Assembly: GCF_029207565.1 (NCBI RefSeq)
Contig: NZ_JANCMW010000001.1
Location: 372,001 to 436,000, forward strand
From: Marinobacter iranensis
Lineage (GTDB): Bacteria; Pseudomonadota; Gammaproteobacteria; Pseudomonadales; Oleiphilaceae
DNA: 64,000 nt
Reading direction: 5' to 3'
Positions 34,838 through 43,494 of this stretch are shown here, piece by piece (the stretch's first letter is position 1; each line of letters starts with the position of its first letter). The translations under genes and the position numbers were made by a program. The notes beneath the pieces were generated by a model. That model was not told the origin of the DNA. It worked only from the letters and a program-made list of their open reading frames with translations, and ran no database searches.

Positions 34838-36241
34838 ATGGCAGGAATTTCATCTCTAGGTGCTGGCTCCGGAATCTTTAGCGCAGATCTGGTTGACCAG
34901 CTTGTTAGCGCAGAGAGGCAGCCCGTTGAGCTCCGCTTGAATAGTAGAGAAAACGAAGCTCAGACCAAGATCTCTGCTTTTGGTGCATTGCGAAGTGCTT
35001 TGGAAGCCTTGAAGACGCCACTCGAAACGCTGGCATCCCCCGACGGCTTGAAGGCATTGGCGACCAGCTCTTCTAATGAATCGGTTGCGACAGTCGATGT
35101 GGATTCGTCAGTGGCAAGCCGTGGATCATACAGTGTCAATGTGACACAACTGGCCCAGGCTCAATCGCTTGCTTCGGGAACCTTTGCTGACACAGACACG
35201 ACGACGGTTGGCACCGGTACGCTCACGTTTACAGTCAATGGTGTGAGCACTGATGTAGAGGTGGACGGTAGTAATAACACGCTCCAGGGCCTTGCCGATT
35301 CGATCAACGATTCAAATGCTGGCCTGTCTGCGGGAGTTGTGGATACCGGGAGCGGATTTCGTCTGGTGTTGTCCTCTGACGATAGTGGGGTGGAGAACGC
35401 GATTCAGGTCTCAGTCAGCGACAATGATGGTAGCAACTCCGATGCCTCGGGGCTTTCCCAATTTGCCTTTGATGGCACAGCGTCGAACCTTACAGAGACG
35501 GTTGCAGCGAAAGATGCGTTGCTTGAAGTCAATGGCATATCGATTAGTCGGCCTTCCAATACAATTGAGAACGTTGTTGAGGGTGTTACCTTCAACGCAG
35601 AATCCGTGGGTTCCTCCTCTATCAAGATAGAAAGGGATCCTGACGAAGTTGCTAGCCGGGTACAGGAATTTGTAGATAAGTACAACGCGCTTCAAGACAT
35701 CATTGACAAGGCATCCGGCTATAATGCCGATACTGGTATTGGTGGGATATTGTCGGGTGATTCGACGGTCCGGAATATTGAGCGGGATTTGCGCTCAGGT
35801 CTGACTACGGTACCCGCCGGTATGGAAAACAGTTTCGTCCGGACCCTTGCGGATCTCGGTATCAAGACTGAGCCGAGCACAGGCAAGCTCGAATTCGACG
35901 CCTCAGTTTTCAAAGAGAAGCTGGAAGCTGATCCGCAGGCAGTGACAGCACTGTTTTCGGAACAGAATGGCGTAGATGGCATTGCCGGAAAGATTGACGC
36001 GACTATTGAGAACTATCTGGCGAGCGATGGTGCAATCTCGGGACGCACGGAGGGCCTGAACAACGCCCTTGATCAGATTCAGGAACAGAGAGATCGTCTT
36101 GATCTCAGAATGGAGAGTTACCGTGAGCGGCTTGTCTCCCAGTTTTCAGCTGCTGATTCGTTGATATCACAGCTTAATAGCACCGGCGATTTCGTGAGTC
36201 AGCAGTTGGCAGCAATCGCGCCTCAAAACAACCAGAGCTAG
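34838..36241 (+). CDS. fliD: Flagellar filament cap protein (hook-associated protein 2)
   Basis: 467 residues from the ATG at 34838, preceded by GGAGG; the open frame begins 16 codons earlier, inside the promoter. It caps the growing filament and folds flagellin subunits. The amino terminus (ISSLGAGSGIFSADLVDQLV) and the carboxy terminus with LNNALDQIQEQRDRLDLRME and FSAADSLISQLNS are the family ends that form the coiled-coil legs. The middle is the repetitive Ser/Asp-rich cap plate. fliS follows 30 bases later. Confidence 0.95.
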   Translation: MAGISSLGAGSGIFSADLVDQLVSAERQPVELRLNSRENEAQTKISAFGALRSALEALKTPLETLASPDGLKALATSSSNESVATVDVDSSVASRGSYSVNVTQLAQAQSLASGTFADTDTTTVGTGTLTFTVNGVSTDVEVDGSNNTLQGLADSINDSNAGLSAGVVDTGSGFRLVLSSDDSGVENAIQVSVSDNDGSNSDASGLSQFAFDGTASNLTETVAAKDALLEVNGISISRPSNTIENVVEGVTFNAESVGSSSIKIERDPDEVASRVQEFVDKYNALQDIIDKASGYNADTGIGGILSGDSTVRNIERDLRSGLTTVPAGMENSFVRTLADLGIKTEPSTGKLEFDASVFKEKLEADPQAVTALFSEQNGVDGIAGKIDATIENYLASDGAISGRTEGLNNALDQIQEQRDRLDLRMESYRERLVSQFSAADSLISQLNSTGDFVSQQLAAIAPQNNQS

Positions 36242-36271
36242 TCCAGCTGGACAGAGTAAGAGGGTTATACA

Positions 36272-36673
36272 ATGAATGGTCTTCAGCAATATCAGAGAAT
36301 CAATACCCAGACCAGCATTACGGATGCGGATCCTCACAAGCTGATCCAGCTTCTGTACGATGGCGCGCTTGAGCGAATTAACATGGCGAAGGCGCGCATG
36401 CAGGCGAAGGACTTTGACGGCAAGGGCAAGCTTATCCTCAAGGCGATTGATATCGTGGCTGGCCTGCGTAGTTTCCTGGATCGGGAGAAAGGCGGCGACC
36501 TCGCGGAAAGGCTTGATGCTCTCTATGGCTACATGGAGCAGGCATTATGGGAAGCCAATGCGAGAAATGATATCGGACGGCTTGATGAAGTGGCGCATCT
36601 GCTCCGCCAGGTAAAGGAAGGCTGGGACGGCATCCGTGAGGAGGCCACCTCGCTGCAACGGCAGGCGGTGTAA
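36272..36673 (+). CDS. fliS: Flagellin export chaperone
   Basis: 133 residues, all-helical. YQRINTQTSITDADPHKLIQ and LLYDGALERINMAKARMQ are the family amino terminus. It binds the carboxy end of flagellin in the cytoplasm and prevents early polymerisation. Last gene of the flagellar cluster; probably co-transcribed with fliD. Confidence 0.94.
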   Translation: MNGLQQYQRINTQTSITDADPHKLIQLLYDGALERINMAKARMQAKDFDGKGKLILKAIDIVAGLRSFLDREKGGDLAERLDALYGYMEQALWEANARNDIGRLDEVAHLLRQVKEGWDGIREEATSLQRQAV

Positions 36674-36674
36674 G

Positions 36675-36911
36675 CAGAAACTCTTGGCTCTGTTCGCCCG
36701 GTACCTCAGCCGGGACGCATTAAGGTACCGTGAACACGTGCCCGGCCAGAACGGCACTCTATACATGTCGCGGGCAGGGGCACGACATGATGTGGCCCAC
36801 AAGTTCAGGTCCGCCATTGAGCAGATGAACGCTGACGGAGAGCTTCGCGAGATTTTCTTCGGCCAGTCCACCAGCACCGACCAACAAGACCCCCTCCCTT
36901 CCGCCCAATAG
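36675..36911 (+). pseudogene. Possible remnant of a periplasmic solute-binding protein
   Basis: An open frame entering from the fliS tail reads YREHVPGQNGTLYMSRAG, then HDVAHKFRSAIEQMNADGEL and REIFFGQ before a stop. This looks like the last helix and strand of family-3 amino-acid-binding proteins (sra..d..a.kf..Al..l...Gel..I). There is no start codon or signal peptide, so if real it is a decayed 3' end left by a deletion. The rest of 36912-36986 is the argG leader. Confidence 0.38.
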
Positions 36912-36986
36912 CCATTCCCCCCGCTGTCCCGTACAATATGCGGCTTATTTTCGATACATCCATTCTGTTCAGTCTGGAGCAAGGGC

Positions 36987-38198
36987 ATGTCTGATATTAA
37001 AAAGGTGGTGCTGGCCTATTCCGGTGGCCTGGATACCTCGGTAATCGTTCGCTGGTTGCAGGATACCTATGAGTGTGAGGTGGTAACCTTTACCGCCGAC
37101 ATCGGCCAGGGCGAGGAAGTGGAACCGGCGCGCACGAAAGCGAAGGCGCTGGGCGTGAAGGAAATCTACATTGAGGACCTGCGCGAGGAGTTCGTGCGTG
37201 ATTACGTGTTCCCGATGTTCCGCGCCAACACCATCTATGAAGGGGAGTACCTGCTGGGTACCTCCATCGCCCGCCCGCTGATTTCCCGTCGCTTGATCGA
37301 GATTGCCAACGAAACCGGCGCGGATGCGATTTCCCACGGCGCGACCGGCAAGGGCAACGACCAGGTGCGTTTCGAGCTGGGCGCCTATGCCCTGAAGCCG
37401 GGTGTGAAGGTGATTGCGCCCTGGCGCGAGTGGGACCTGAATTCCCGCGAGAAGCTGCTGGCCTATTGCGATGAGCGCAACATTCCTGTTGAGAAGAAGA
37501 AGGGCAAGTCCCCTTATTCGATGGATGCCAATCTGCTGCACATTTCCTACGAAGGCATCAACCTGGAAGACCCCTGGGCGGAAGCCGAGGAGGATATGTG
37601 GCGCTGGAGTGTGTCTCCGGAAGCTGCTCCGGACACGCCGACCTATGTTGAGGTGACCTATAAGAAGGGCGACATTGTGGCCATCGATGGCCAGGAGATG
37701 AAGCCTCACGTGGTGCTGGAAACCCTGAACAAGCTGGCCGGCGATAACGGCATTGGCCGCCTGGATATTGTTGAGAACCGTTATGTGGGCATGAAGTCCC
37801 GCGGCTGCTATGAAACCCCGGGCGGTACCGTGATGCTGCGTGCCCACCGTGCCATTGAGTCCATCACTCTGGACCGTGAAGTGGCGCACTTGAAGGACAG
37901 CATCATGCCGCGTTATGCGGAGGTGATTTACAACGGTTACTGGTGGTCACCGGAGCGTGAGGCGCTGCAGGCGCTGATTGATCAGACGCAGACCTATGTG
38001 AATGGTACGGTTCGGTTGAAGCTGTATAAGGGCAATGTGGATGTGGTTGGGCGGAAGTCTGACGATTCGCTGTTTGATGAGAAGATTGCGACCTTTGAGG
38101 AAGATCAGGGGGCGTATGACCAGAAGGATGCTGAGGGCTTTATCAAGTTGAATGCCCTTCGGTTGCGGATTGCTGCCGGGAAGGGCCGCAAGCTTTAA
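36987..38198 (+). CDS. argG: Argininosuccinate synthase
   Basis: 403 residues, the usual length. It joins citrulline and aspartate with ATP in arginine synthesis. The ATP loop [14 protein letters not shown] is at residues 9-22; [13 protein letters not shown] near 117 and [13 protein letters not shown] near 175 contact citrulline and aspartate in the family. GGAGCAAGGGC precedes the ATG. It stands alone between the flagellar cluster and a large hairpin. Confidence 0.97.
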   Translation: MSDIKKVVLAYSGGLDTSVIVRWLQDTYECEVVTFTADIGQGEEVEPARTKAKALGVKEIYIEDLREEFVRDYVFPMFRANTIYEGEYLLGTSIARPLISRRLIEIANETGADAISHGATGKGNDQVRFELGAYALKPGVKVIAPWREWDLNSREKLLAYCDERNIPVEKKKGKSPYSMDANLLHISYEGINLEDPWAEAEEDMWRWSVSPEAAPDTPTYVEVTYKKGDIVAIDGQEMKPHVVLETLNKLAGDNGIGRLDIVENRYVGMKSRGCYETPGGTVMLRAHRAIESITLDREVAHLKDSIMPRYAEVIYNGYWWSPEREALQALIDQTQTYVNGTVRLKLYKGNVDVVGRKSDDSLFDEKIATFEEDQGAYDQKDAEGFIKLNALRLRIAAGKGRKL

Positions 38199-38215
38199 AG
38201 CCTTAATCCGTGCCT

Positions 38216-38326
38216 GAGCAAGGCCGGTACAGGTTCCCAGAAAACGCCCGTGAATACATCCATGTAGGGCTCGGTCGCGCCGTCCTTGGCGCTCCACGTT
38301 TCTGGGAACCTGTACCGGCCTTGCTC
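38216..38326. repeat. Long hairpin with two internal mini-hairpins (cloverleaf-like), copy A
   Basis: Perfect 28-bp arms at 38216-38243 (starts GAGCAAGGCCGGTACAGG) and 38299-38326. The 55-base loop holds TACA-TCCA-TGTA and GCGCCG-TCCT-TGGCGC. It lies just past the argG stop and could also act as a terminator-like structure, though no T run follows. Confidence 0.9.
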
Positions 38327-38401
38327 GTTCCGACCTTGGATGCACAATTCTGAAAAGCGGTTCCTGCCTGGCTCTCTGAAGCTCGGTGTTGCCTGCCTGA
38401 C

Positions 38402-39424
38402 TTATAACCCTTTTAGTTGGCGGAATTCTCCTGGTGTTTTCCCGGTTTCTGCTTTGAATTTCCTGTGGAACGACGTCGTTTCGCTATAGCCCAATCTTAA
38501 CGCTATCTCCGGTATCCCCAAGTTACTGTTGGCCAGGAAGTCTTCGGCCATAGCCTGCCTGACCTCGTCCAGTAACTGCTGATAAGAAACCCCTTCCTGG
38601 CTCAGCTTGCGCTGCAGCGTTCGGCTGGTCATGCCGAGGTGGTCCGCGACCATGTCCTGGCGGGTGATGCCGTGCATGAGTTGTTTTCGGATGCTGTGTT
38701 TTACCCGGTTGGTCAGGGCTGTGTCGGTGTCCAGGGTGGCGAGTTGGCTTTGGGCGTGGGCTTCCAGGGTTTTGCGGAGTAGGGGGTCTGGTTGGCGTAG
38801 GGGGGTGTTCAGCAGGTCTTTGTGCAGCACGATCGCATCTTCACCGGCGCTGAATCGGGCCGGGCAGCCCCAGCGTTCGGTGTAGGCGCTTTCCAGTTCG
38901 GGACCGGGGGAGGGGTGTTCCAAGTGTACTTCCACCGGCGAGGCGGTGTTGTTGTCGGCCAGCCAGCGGGCGTAGTTGATCCAGGAGGCGAAGACGTTGT
39001 CCACCATGTGGGGCCGGACGACCGGATCGGTGTAGTTGCAGGCCCAGGTCAGTTTGATGTGGTCGCCGCTGCCAACGATCTGGGTGGTGCCCATGTCGCC
39101 CACCAGTTTCTCGAACGGGGCAATCCTCGCTACGGCTTCGCCCAGTGTGGCGCAGCTCATGGTGATGTATCCGAGAACACTGTAGGAACCGGGCTGGACG
39201 AAATCACCGGTTTCCAGGCCAAGTATCGGGTTGCGGCTTTCTTCGCACAGAAGCCGGATAAACGACTGGAATTGTTCGCCGTCTATGCGCTCTTCGTCGG
39301 TTTGAAGAATCGACGCATCCAGTCCGGCTTTGGTGAACAGTGCAGAGGTATCCAGGCCATGGGCGTTGGCGGCACGAACGTATTGTCTGAGGGCGGCGAC
39401 GGAGGCGGTTCCGAGGGTGCTCAT
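38402..39424 (-). CDS. AraC-family transcriptional regulator (arabinose-binding-domain type)
   Basis: 340 residues. The amino-terminal ligand domain of the OruR/ArgR-like AraC subgroup (~20-210, with GLETGDFVQPGSYSVLGYIT) is followed by a double helix-turn-helix (~235-335: MTSRTLQRKLSQEGVSYQQL and GYSETTSFHRKFKAETGKTP). The ligand is unknown. It is convergent with argG and separated from the gene upstream by a leftward terminator. Confidence 0.9.
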   Translation of the reverse strand: MSTLGTASVAALRQYVRAANAHGLDTSALFTKAGLDASILQTDEERIDGEQFQSFIRLLCEESRNPILGLETGDFVQPGSYSVLGYITMSCATLGEAVARIAPFEKLVGDMGTTQIVGSGDHIKLTWACNYTDPVVRPHMVDNVFASWINYARWLADNNTASPVEVHLEHPSPGPELESAYTERWGCPARFSAGEDAIVLHKDLLNTPLRQPDPLLRKTLEAHAQSQLATLDTDTALTNRVKHSIRKQLMHGITRQDMVADHLGMTSRTLQRKLSQEGVSYQQLLDEVRQAMAEDFLANSNLGIPEIALRLGYSETTSFHRKFKAETGKTPGEFRQLKGL

Positions 39425-39480
39425 GGTTACGGCAACTTCTTGGGGTTATTGTTGGCAGAAGTATACCGGAGTTTGAAACG

Positions 39481-39506
39481 AAAAAAGCCAGCTAAAAAGC
39501 TGGCTT
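39481..39506 (-). terminator. Leftward terminator
   Basis: AAGCCAGCT, loop AAAA, AGCTGGCTT; on the minus strand the stem runs into TTTTTT. It would end transcription coming from the response regulator gene at 39818. Confidence 0.75.
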
Positions 39507-39723
39507 AAAAACAAGGAAAGAACGAAAGTGCCTGAAAAATTCGTTAATTCTGTGGACTTTCCCATTTAGCGGCGGAGGTACAACTCGGCTCCTCCGCCAT
39601 GGGGGATACTGCTTAAATCCACAATTGCAGAATAGGGCTTTCATCCCTGGAAGTCTGTTTGTGATGTGTGTCGTGGTGTTACGGAGTGTGTATGCAAAAT
39701 AGGGGAAATTGGTGGGGGATTTT

Positions 39724-39753
39724 GTCGGATTACGCTTTGCTAATCCGACCTAC
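39724..39753 (-). repeat. REP unit, inverted
   Basis: GTCGGATTACGCTTTGC then TAATCCGACCTAC. Head faces the next REP across 26 bases. Confidence 0.9.
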
Positions 39754-39779
39754 GGGTGCCACGAGGATAGACATAGGGT

Positions 39780-39809
39780 GTAGGTCGGATTAGCGAAGCG
39801 TAATCCGAC
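39780..39809 (+). repeat. REP unit, forward
   Basis: Canonical sequence, ending 8 bases from the stop of the leftward response regulator gene. Confidence 0.92.
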
Positions 39810-39817
39810 AAAGATAC

Positions 39818-40786
39818 TCAGGCCTTCTCCATCTCAGGTGCCGTCTCCGTAAACCGCCGCGTCTCATACGCATCCACCAACCCCTGAACCGCCGCACGCT
39901 CCATTTCCTGCACCGCTGGCGTGCCATTTTGCGCATCGGCCCGGCAAAGCACCATGCCCGCTTCAACGGAAATATAACCCGCTGTCGTCTTCAGCGCCTT
40001 ATGGTTGATGCCATCAAACACCCGGCGGAAGGCGGTTGTGGAGCAGTGATCGCTGTTCGGAAAATGGGCAATAATGGCGTATTGGTTGTCGCCCACCCGG
40101 CACAGGGAGTCCATCGGGCGGATCAGGTGGCTCAGGCGGCGGGCAATGCCCACGGCAAGCTCACTCATAACCGACGGCGCATGCTTGCGCTTCAGCTCCT
40201 GCCAGTTGCGGATGCCACACAATACATAGGCCGAAGCCCCGCCCCGGGACTCTGCCTGGCGCAGGCATTTGCTGAGCTTGTCGCGGGCGTAGCGGTTGTT
40301 GCACAGGCCGGTTTCCAGATCAATGATGCTGCTGTTTTCCAGCTCGCGGTTGTTCTCAACCAGCAGGGAATTGGCTTTCAGAAGGGTATTCTGGCGATCG
40401 GCCATGCGGTCGGCGGCGAAGATCCGGGGGATCAACTGCTTCGTCATGTCGGACTTGTAGATGAAGTCATCCACGCCGCGATCAAAGGCTTCAGACAGGG
40501 CTTCCACGCTCTCGCGGGCGGTGAGCAGGATCACATAGGTGTAGTGGTTGTTCTGCTCGTCCTGCTGGCGTACCTGATCGGTCAGCTCCAGCCCGTCCAT
40601 CTCCGGCATCAGCCAGTCAGCAATCAGCACGCTCACCGGGCGCTGGTCGATAAACTCGAGCGCGGCGGGCGCATTGTTAGCGATTCGTACGTCGCGGTAT
40701 CCTGCATTGCGGAGGGTGCGGCCCACCACCATGCTGCTGAATTTGGCGTCGTCTACCACGAGGATGGGAAGGTCAAGATTTGGCAT
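39818..40786 (-). CDS. Response regulator with degenerate GGDEF domain
   Basis: 322 residues. The receiver domain (~1-130) has LPILVVDDAKFSS, the phospho-acceptor in IADWLMPEMDGLE and the conserved Thr/Lys positions (LLTARES, YKSDM). The GGDEF-like domain (~160-300) keeps the fold (DLETGLCNNRYARDKL) but the active site reads RVGDNQYAI where RYGGDEFAI is expected, so it should not make cyclic di-GMP. It may bind GTP or act as a partner. It is divergent from yajQ. Confidence 0.9.
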   Translation of the reverse strand: MPNLDLPILVVDDAKFSSMVVGRTLRNAGYRDVRIANNAPAALEFIDQRPVSVLIADWLMPEMDGLELTDQVRQQDEQNNHYTYVILLTARESVEALSEAFDRGVDDFIYKSDMTKQLIPRIFAADRMADRQNTLLKANSLLVENNRELENSSIIDLETGLCNNRYARDKLSKCLRQAESRGGASAYVLCGIRNWQELKRKHAPSVMSELAVGIARRLSHLIRPMDSLCRVGDNQYAIIAHFPNSDHCSTTAFRRVFDGINHKALKTTAGYISVEAGMVLCRADAQNGTPAVQEMERAAVQGLVDAYETRRFTETAPEMEKA

Positions 40787-40943
40787 TGTTATCTACTACT
40801 CACCAGTCCATTGTCAGATGCGGTGCCGCCCCGGTCTTGGTATGCTTTGGCACCTTGTAAAACCAGAGTGCAACCAGAAGGGCACCAGTATAGCGTTTTG
40901 TGCGTGCCCTGACGTGGATAATTGTAAAAAGTGAGAACCGACC

Positions 40944-41426
40944 ATGCCTTCTTTTGACATCGTTTCTGAAATCGACATGCACGAAGTCACCAACGCCGTG
41001 GACCAGGCCAAACGCGAGCTGGGTAATCGCTGGGACTTCAAGAACGTGGAAGCGGACATCGAACTGGACGACAAGGGCATTACCATCAGTGCCGAGCAGG
41101 AATTCCAGTTGGAGCAACTGATGGATATGCTGCGAATGGCCTTCGCCAAGCGCAATATCGACTCCCGTGCGCTGGCCGAAGACGGCGAGAGCAAGTCCGG
41201 TAAACTGGTCAAGCAGCACCTGCAGCTGAAGCAGGGCATCGAGACCGATATGGCCAAGAAGATCGTCAAGATGATCAAGGATGGCAAACTGAAGGTCCAG
41301 GCCAGCATTGAGGGCGACAAGGTACGGGTAAAAGGGAAAAAGCGGGACGACCTGCAAACCGCCATTGCCCTTCTGAAGGAAGCCGAGCTGGATATTCCTC
41401 TGCAGTTCAATAATTTCCGCGACTGA
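40944..41426 (+). CDS. yajQ: YajQ-family nucleotide/cyclic di-GMP-binding protein
   Basis: 160 residues, full length. The amino terminus [20 protein letters not shown] and the carboxy end [19 protein letters not shown] are strongly conserved in the family, which has two ferredoxin-like domains. Xanthomonas and Pseudomonas members bind cyclic di-GMP and affect transcription and biofilm traits. It is divergent from the degenerate-GGDEF regulator. Confidence 0.94.
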   Translation: MPSFDIVSEIDMHEVTNAVDQAKRELGNRWDFKNVEADIELDDKGITISAEQEFQLEQLMDMLRMAFAKRNIDSRALAEDGESKSGKLVKQHLQLKQGIETDMAKKIVKMIKDGKLKVQASIEGDKVRVKGKKRDDLQTAIALLKEAELDIPLQFNNFRD

Positions 41427-41504
41427 ATCGGGGGCTGAACCATCTTATCCGGCAGCAACCTGGCACTGCTCAGGGAAACCGTTTACACCTACACCCGCTG
41501 GCAG

Positions 41505-42842
41505 GTGATTGCGCTCCTGTTTCTGGGCTTTTCGGCGGGCCTGCCGTTCCTGCTGGTGTTCTCCACGCTGAATGCGAGGCTGGCGGATGTGGGGGTGGAA
41601 ACCGCTACCATCGGCTTCTTCAGTTGGCTGGGTATTACCTACTCCATCAAGGTGTTCTGGGCCCCGGTGGTGGACCGGGTAAAATTGCCGCTTCTCGACA
41701 AGCTGCTGGGCAAGCGCCGTAGCTGGATAGTACTGGCCCAGGCTGGTATTGCCACCGGCCTCTACCTGATGGCCCATGTGGATGCCACCGTGGCGCCCGA
41801 GATGATGGCATTCTGCGGCTTGCTGGTTGCTTTCTCCTCCGCCACTCAGGACGTGGCCATTGATGCCTACCGGATTGAAATTGCTGAAGAGCGTTTGCAG
41901 GCCGCGCTTGCCGCCACTTACATATTTGGTTACCGCCTGGCGCTATTGGTTGCCGGGGCTGGTGCGCTGTATCTGGCGGAATTCTGGTCCTGGCAGGTGT
42001 CTTATGAGGTCATGGCGCTGCTCGTCGGTGTTGGTGCGGCGACGGTACTCATCGTGCGGGAGCCGACGGTCAATCACTTCGCCGCCGCCCAGGATATCGC
42101 CGACAAAATTGAACACGAAGCCAGCAAACGCACCCACCTGAACCCTCGCCTGGCACGTTTTATAGGCTGGTTCTACGCCGCCATTGCAGGACCGTTCCTG
42201 GACTTCTTCCGACGCTACAAGGAACTCGCCATATTGATCCTGATGATGGTTGCGGTCTACCGCATCTCAGACATTGCCATGGGTGTCATGGCGAATCCTT
42301 TCTACCTGGACTTCATGGGCTTCTCCAAAACCCAGGTGGCGGACGTGACCAAGATCTTTGGCTTCTTCATGACCATCATCGGTTCCCTGGTGGGTGGTGT
42401 GCTGGTGGTACGTTACGGCGTGCGGCGGATACTGCTCGCTGGTGCGATCATGACTGCAGCGACCAACCTGTTGTTTGTGGTCCTGGCGCAATACCCTCCG
42501 AACATCGCCACCCTGGCGCTGGTGGTCAGCGCCGACAACCTCAGTGGCGGCATCGCCAACGTGGCGCTTATCGCCTGGCTATCCAGCATGACCAGTGCAG
42601 CCTTCACAGCGACCCAATACGCACTGTTCAGTTCCCTGATGACACTGCCTGGCAAATTTATTGGTGGCTTCTCCGGTATGGTGGTAGCCGGTTTCGGTTA
42701 CGCGGAGTTCTTCCTGGTGGCCGGCCTGATGGGGATTCCGGCTATACTGTTGGCTGTGTATATGATGCGCAAAGGAGAACGCCTGGATGCCCTCGCGCCC
42801 CGCAACGAAGCTGTCGAACAAGAACCCCGTAGGTCGGATTAG
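41505..42842 (+). CDS. AmpG-like MFS permease
   Basis: At least 445 residues with ~12-14 membrane helices; the AmpG group imports muropeptides or related compounds. GFSAGLPFLLVFSTLNARL opens helix 1, and FSSATQDVAIDAYRIE and the NLSGGIANVALIAWLSSM region are family-like. The GTG at 41505 falls inside helix 1. The frame is open back to 41439 and encodes LALLRETVYTYTRWQ, the normal family amino terminus, but has no ATG, GTG or TTG there. An ATC at 41442, 7 bases after GGGGG, is a possible rare start. The final RRSD and the stop are REP-encoded. Confidence 0.88.
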   Translation: MIALLFLGFSAGLPFLLVFSTLNARLADVGVETATIGFFSWLGITYSIKVFWAPVVDRVKLPLLDKLLGKRRSWIVLAQAGIATGLYLMAHVDATVAPEMMAFCGLLVAFSSATQDVAIDAYRIEIAEERLQAALAATYIFGYRLALLVAGAGALYLAEFWSWQVSYEVMALLVGVGAATVLIVREPTVNHFAAAQDIADKIEHEASKRTHLNPRLARFIGWFYAAIAGPFLDFFRRYKELAILILMMVAVYRISDIAMGVMANPFYLDFMGFSKTQVADVTKIFGFFMTIIGSLVGGVLVVRYGVRRILLAGAIMTAATNLLFVVLAQYPPNIATLALVVSADNLSGGIANVALIAWLSSMTSAAFTATQYALFSSLMTLPGKFIGGFSGMVVAGFGYAEFFLVAGLMGIPAILLAVYMMRKGERLDALAPRNEAVEQEPRRSD

Positions 42843-42863
42843 GCCACCAGGCCGTAATCCGAC
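42829..42863 (+). repeat. REP unit, forward
   Basis: GTAG head, loop GGCCACCAGGCC; its GGATTAG gives the permease stop codon. First module of the composite 42829-43109. Confidence 0.9.
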
Positions 42864-42889
42864 AAATGCAGGCCCCAGCCAGCTGCGGA

Positions 42890-42985
42890 GGCTGGCCCGG
42901 GGGTGGGGGTACCTTTTCTTTGGAAAAAGAACTCGCTTCGCTCAGACACCTTTTTCTGGCAGAAAAGGTACCCCCACCCCCGGAC
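42890..42985. repeat. P hairpin module, copy 5
   Basis: GGGGGTGGGGGTACC and GGTACCCCCACCCCC arms; inner part as in the other copies. Confidence 0.9.
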
Positions 42986-43017
42986 CGATTCTGGCTTTGC
43001 AGGTAACTTCGGCATTT

Positions 43018-43053
43018 GTCGGATTACGGCCCGTTGGGCCTAATCCGACCTAC
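43018..43053 (-). repeat. REP unit, inverted
   Basis: GTCGGATTA, loop CGGCCCGTTGGGCC, TAATCCGACCTAC. Confidence 0.9.
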
Positions 43054-43079
43054 GCGGGAACCATCGGCCTGGGGGAATC

Positions 43080-43109
43080 GTAGGTCGGATTAGCGAAGCG
43101 TAATCCGAC
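43080..43109 (+). repeat. REP unit, forward
   Basis: Canonical; 26 bases from the inverted unit, heads facing. Closes the composite. Confidence 0.92.
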
Positions 43110-43145
43110 AGCCCAGTTTTCAATCAAACTCCAAACCCAAGCGCC

Positions 43146-43457
43146 ATGACCGAGCCCACCAAAGACCAAAAAATCTGGCAAGTCGTCGCCGCCATCCCCG
43201 TCGGCCGGGTGGCCAGCTATGGCCAGATCGCCGATATGGCGGGCCTGGGCCGGCAGGCTCGTTACATCGGAAAGGCCCTGGGAAAACTCCCCGAGGGCCA
43301 CGCCATTCCCTGGTACCGGGTAATCCGAAGCAACGGACAGATTGCGTTCCCCATCGGAAGTGCGGCGTTTGAGGTTCAGGCCCAGAGCTTGCGGGAGGAG
43401 GGGGTTGTGGTTGTCGATGGCAGGATTTCGATGCGGCAGTTTGGGTGGCAGCCGTAG
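43146..43457 (+). CDS. Alkyltransferase-like (ATL) DNA-repair protein
   Basis: 103 residues. It has the DNA-binding fold of O6-alkylguanine-DNA alkyltransferase (GRVASYGQIADMAG, ARYIGKALGKLP) but the active-site PCHR is replaced by PWYRV, with Trp for the acceptor Cys. That makes it an ATL protein, which flags O6-alkylguanine for nucleotide-excision repair and does not remove the alkyl group itself. The stop TAG is the REP head. It neighbours the RAYT gene, convergent. Confidence 0.92.
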   Translation: MTEPTKDQKIWQVVAAIPVGRVASYGQIADMAGLGRQARYIGKALGKLPEGHAIPWYRVIRSNGQIAFPIGSAAFEVQAQSLREEGVVVVDGRISMRQFGWQP

Positions 43458-43483
43458 GTCGGATTAGCGAAGCGTAATCCGAC
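43454..43483 (+). repeat. REP unit, forward
   Basis: Canonical; its TAG at 43455-43457 ends the ATL gene. It lies 11 bases past the RAYT stop, so it is shared by two convergent genes. Confidence 0.92.
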
Positions 43484-43494
43484 AACTCTCAGGC

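Larger units (their letters stand above)
39425..39817. other. Intergenic region upstream of the AraC gene
   Basis: Contains the leftward terminator at 39481, a GGCGGAGG...CCTCCGCC hairpin at about 39571-39598, and a REP pair at 39724-39809. No coding sequence is recognised in 39510-39720. Confidence 0.5.

Noticed and set aside
42787..43083. Open frame across the REP-P-iREP region after the permease
   Set aside because: Its sequence is translated REP and P repeat (VGRIRPPGRNPT-like words recurring at each copy), not a protein.
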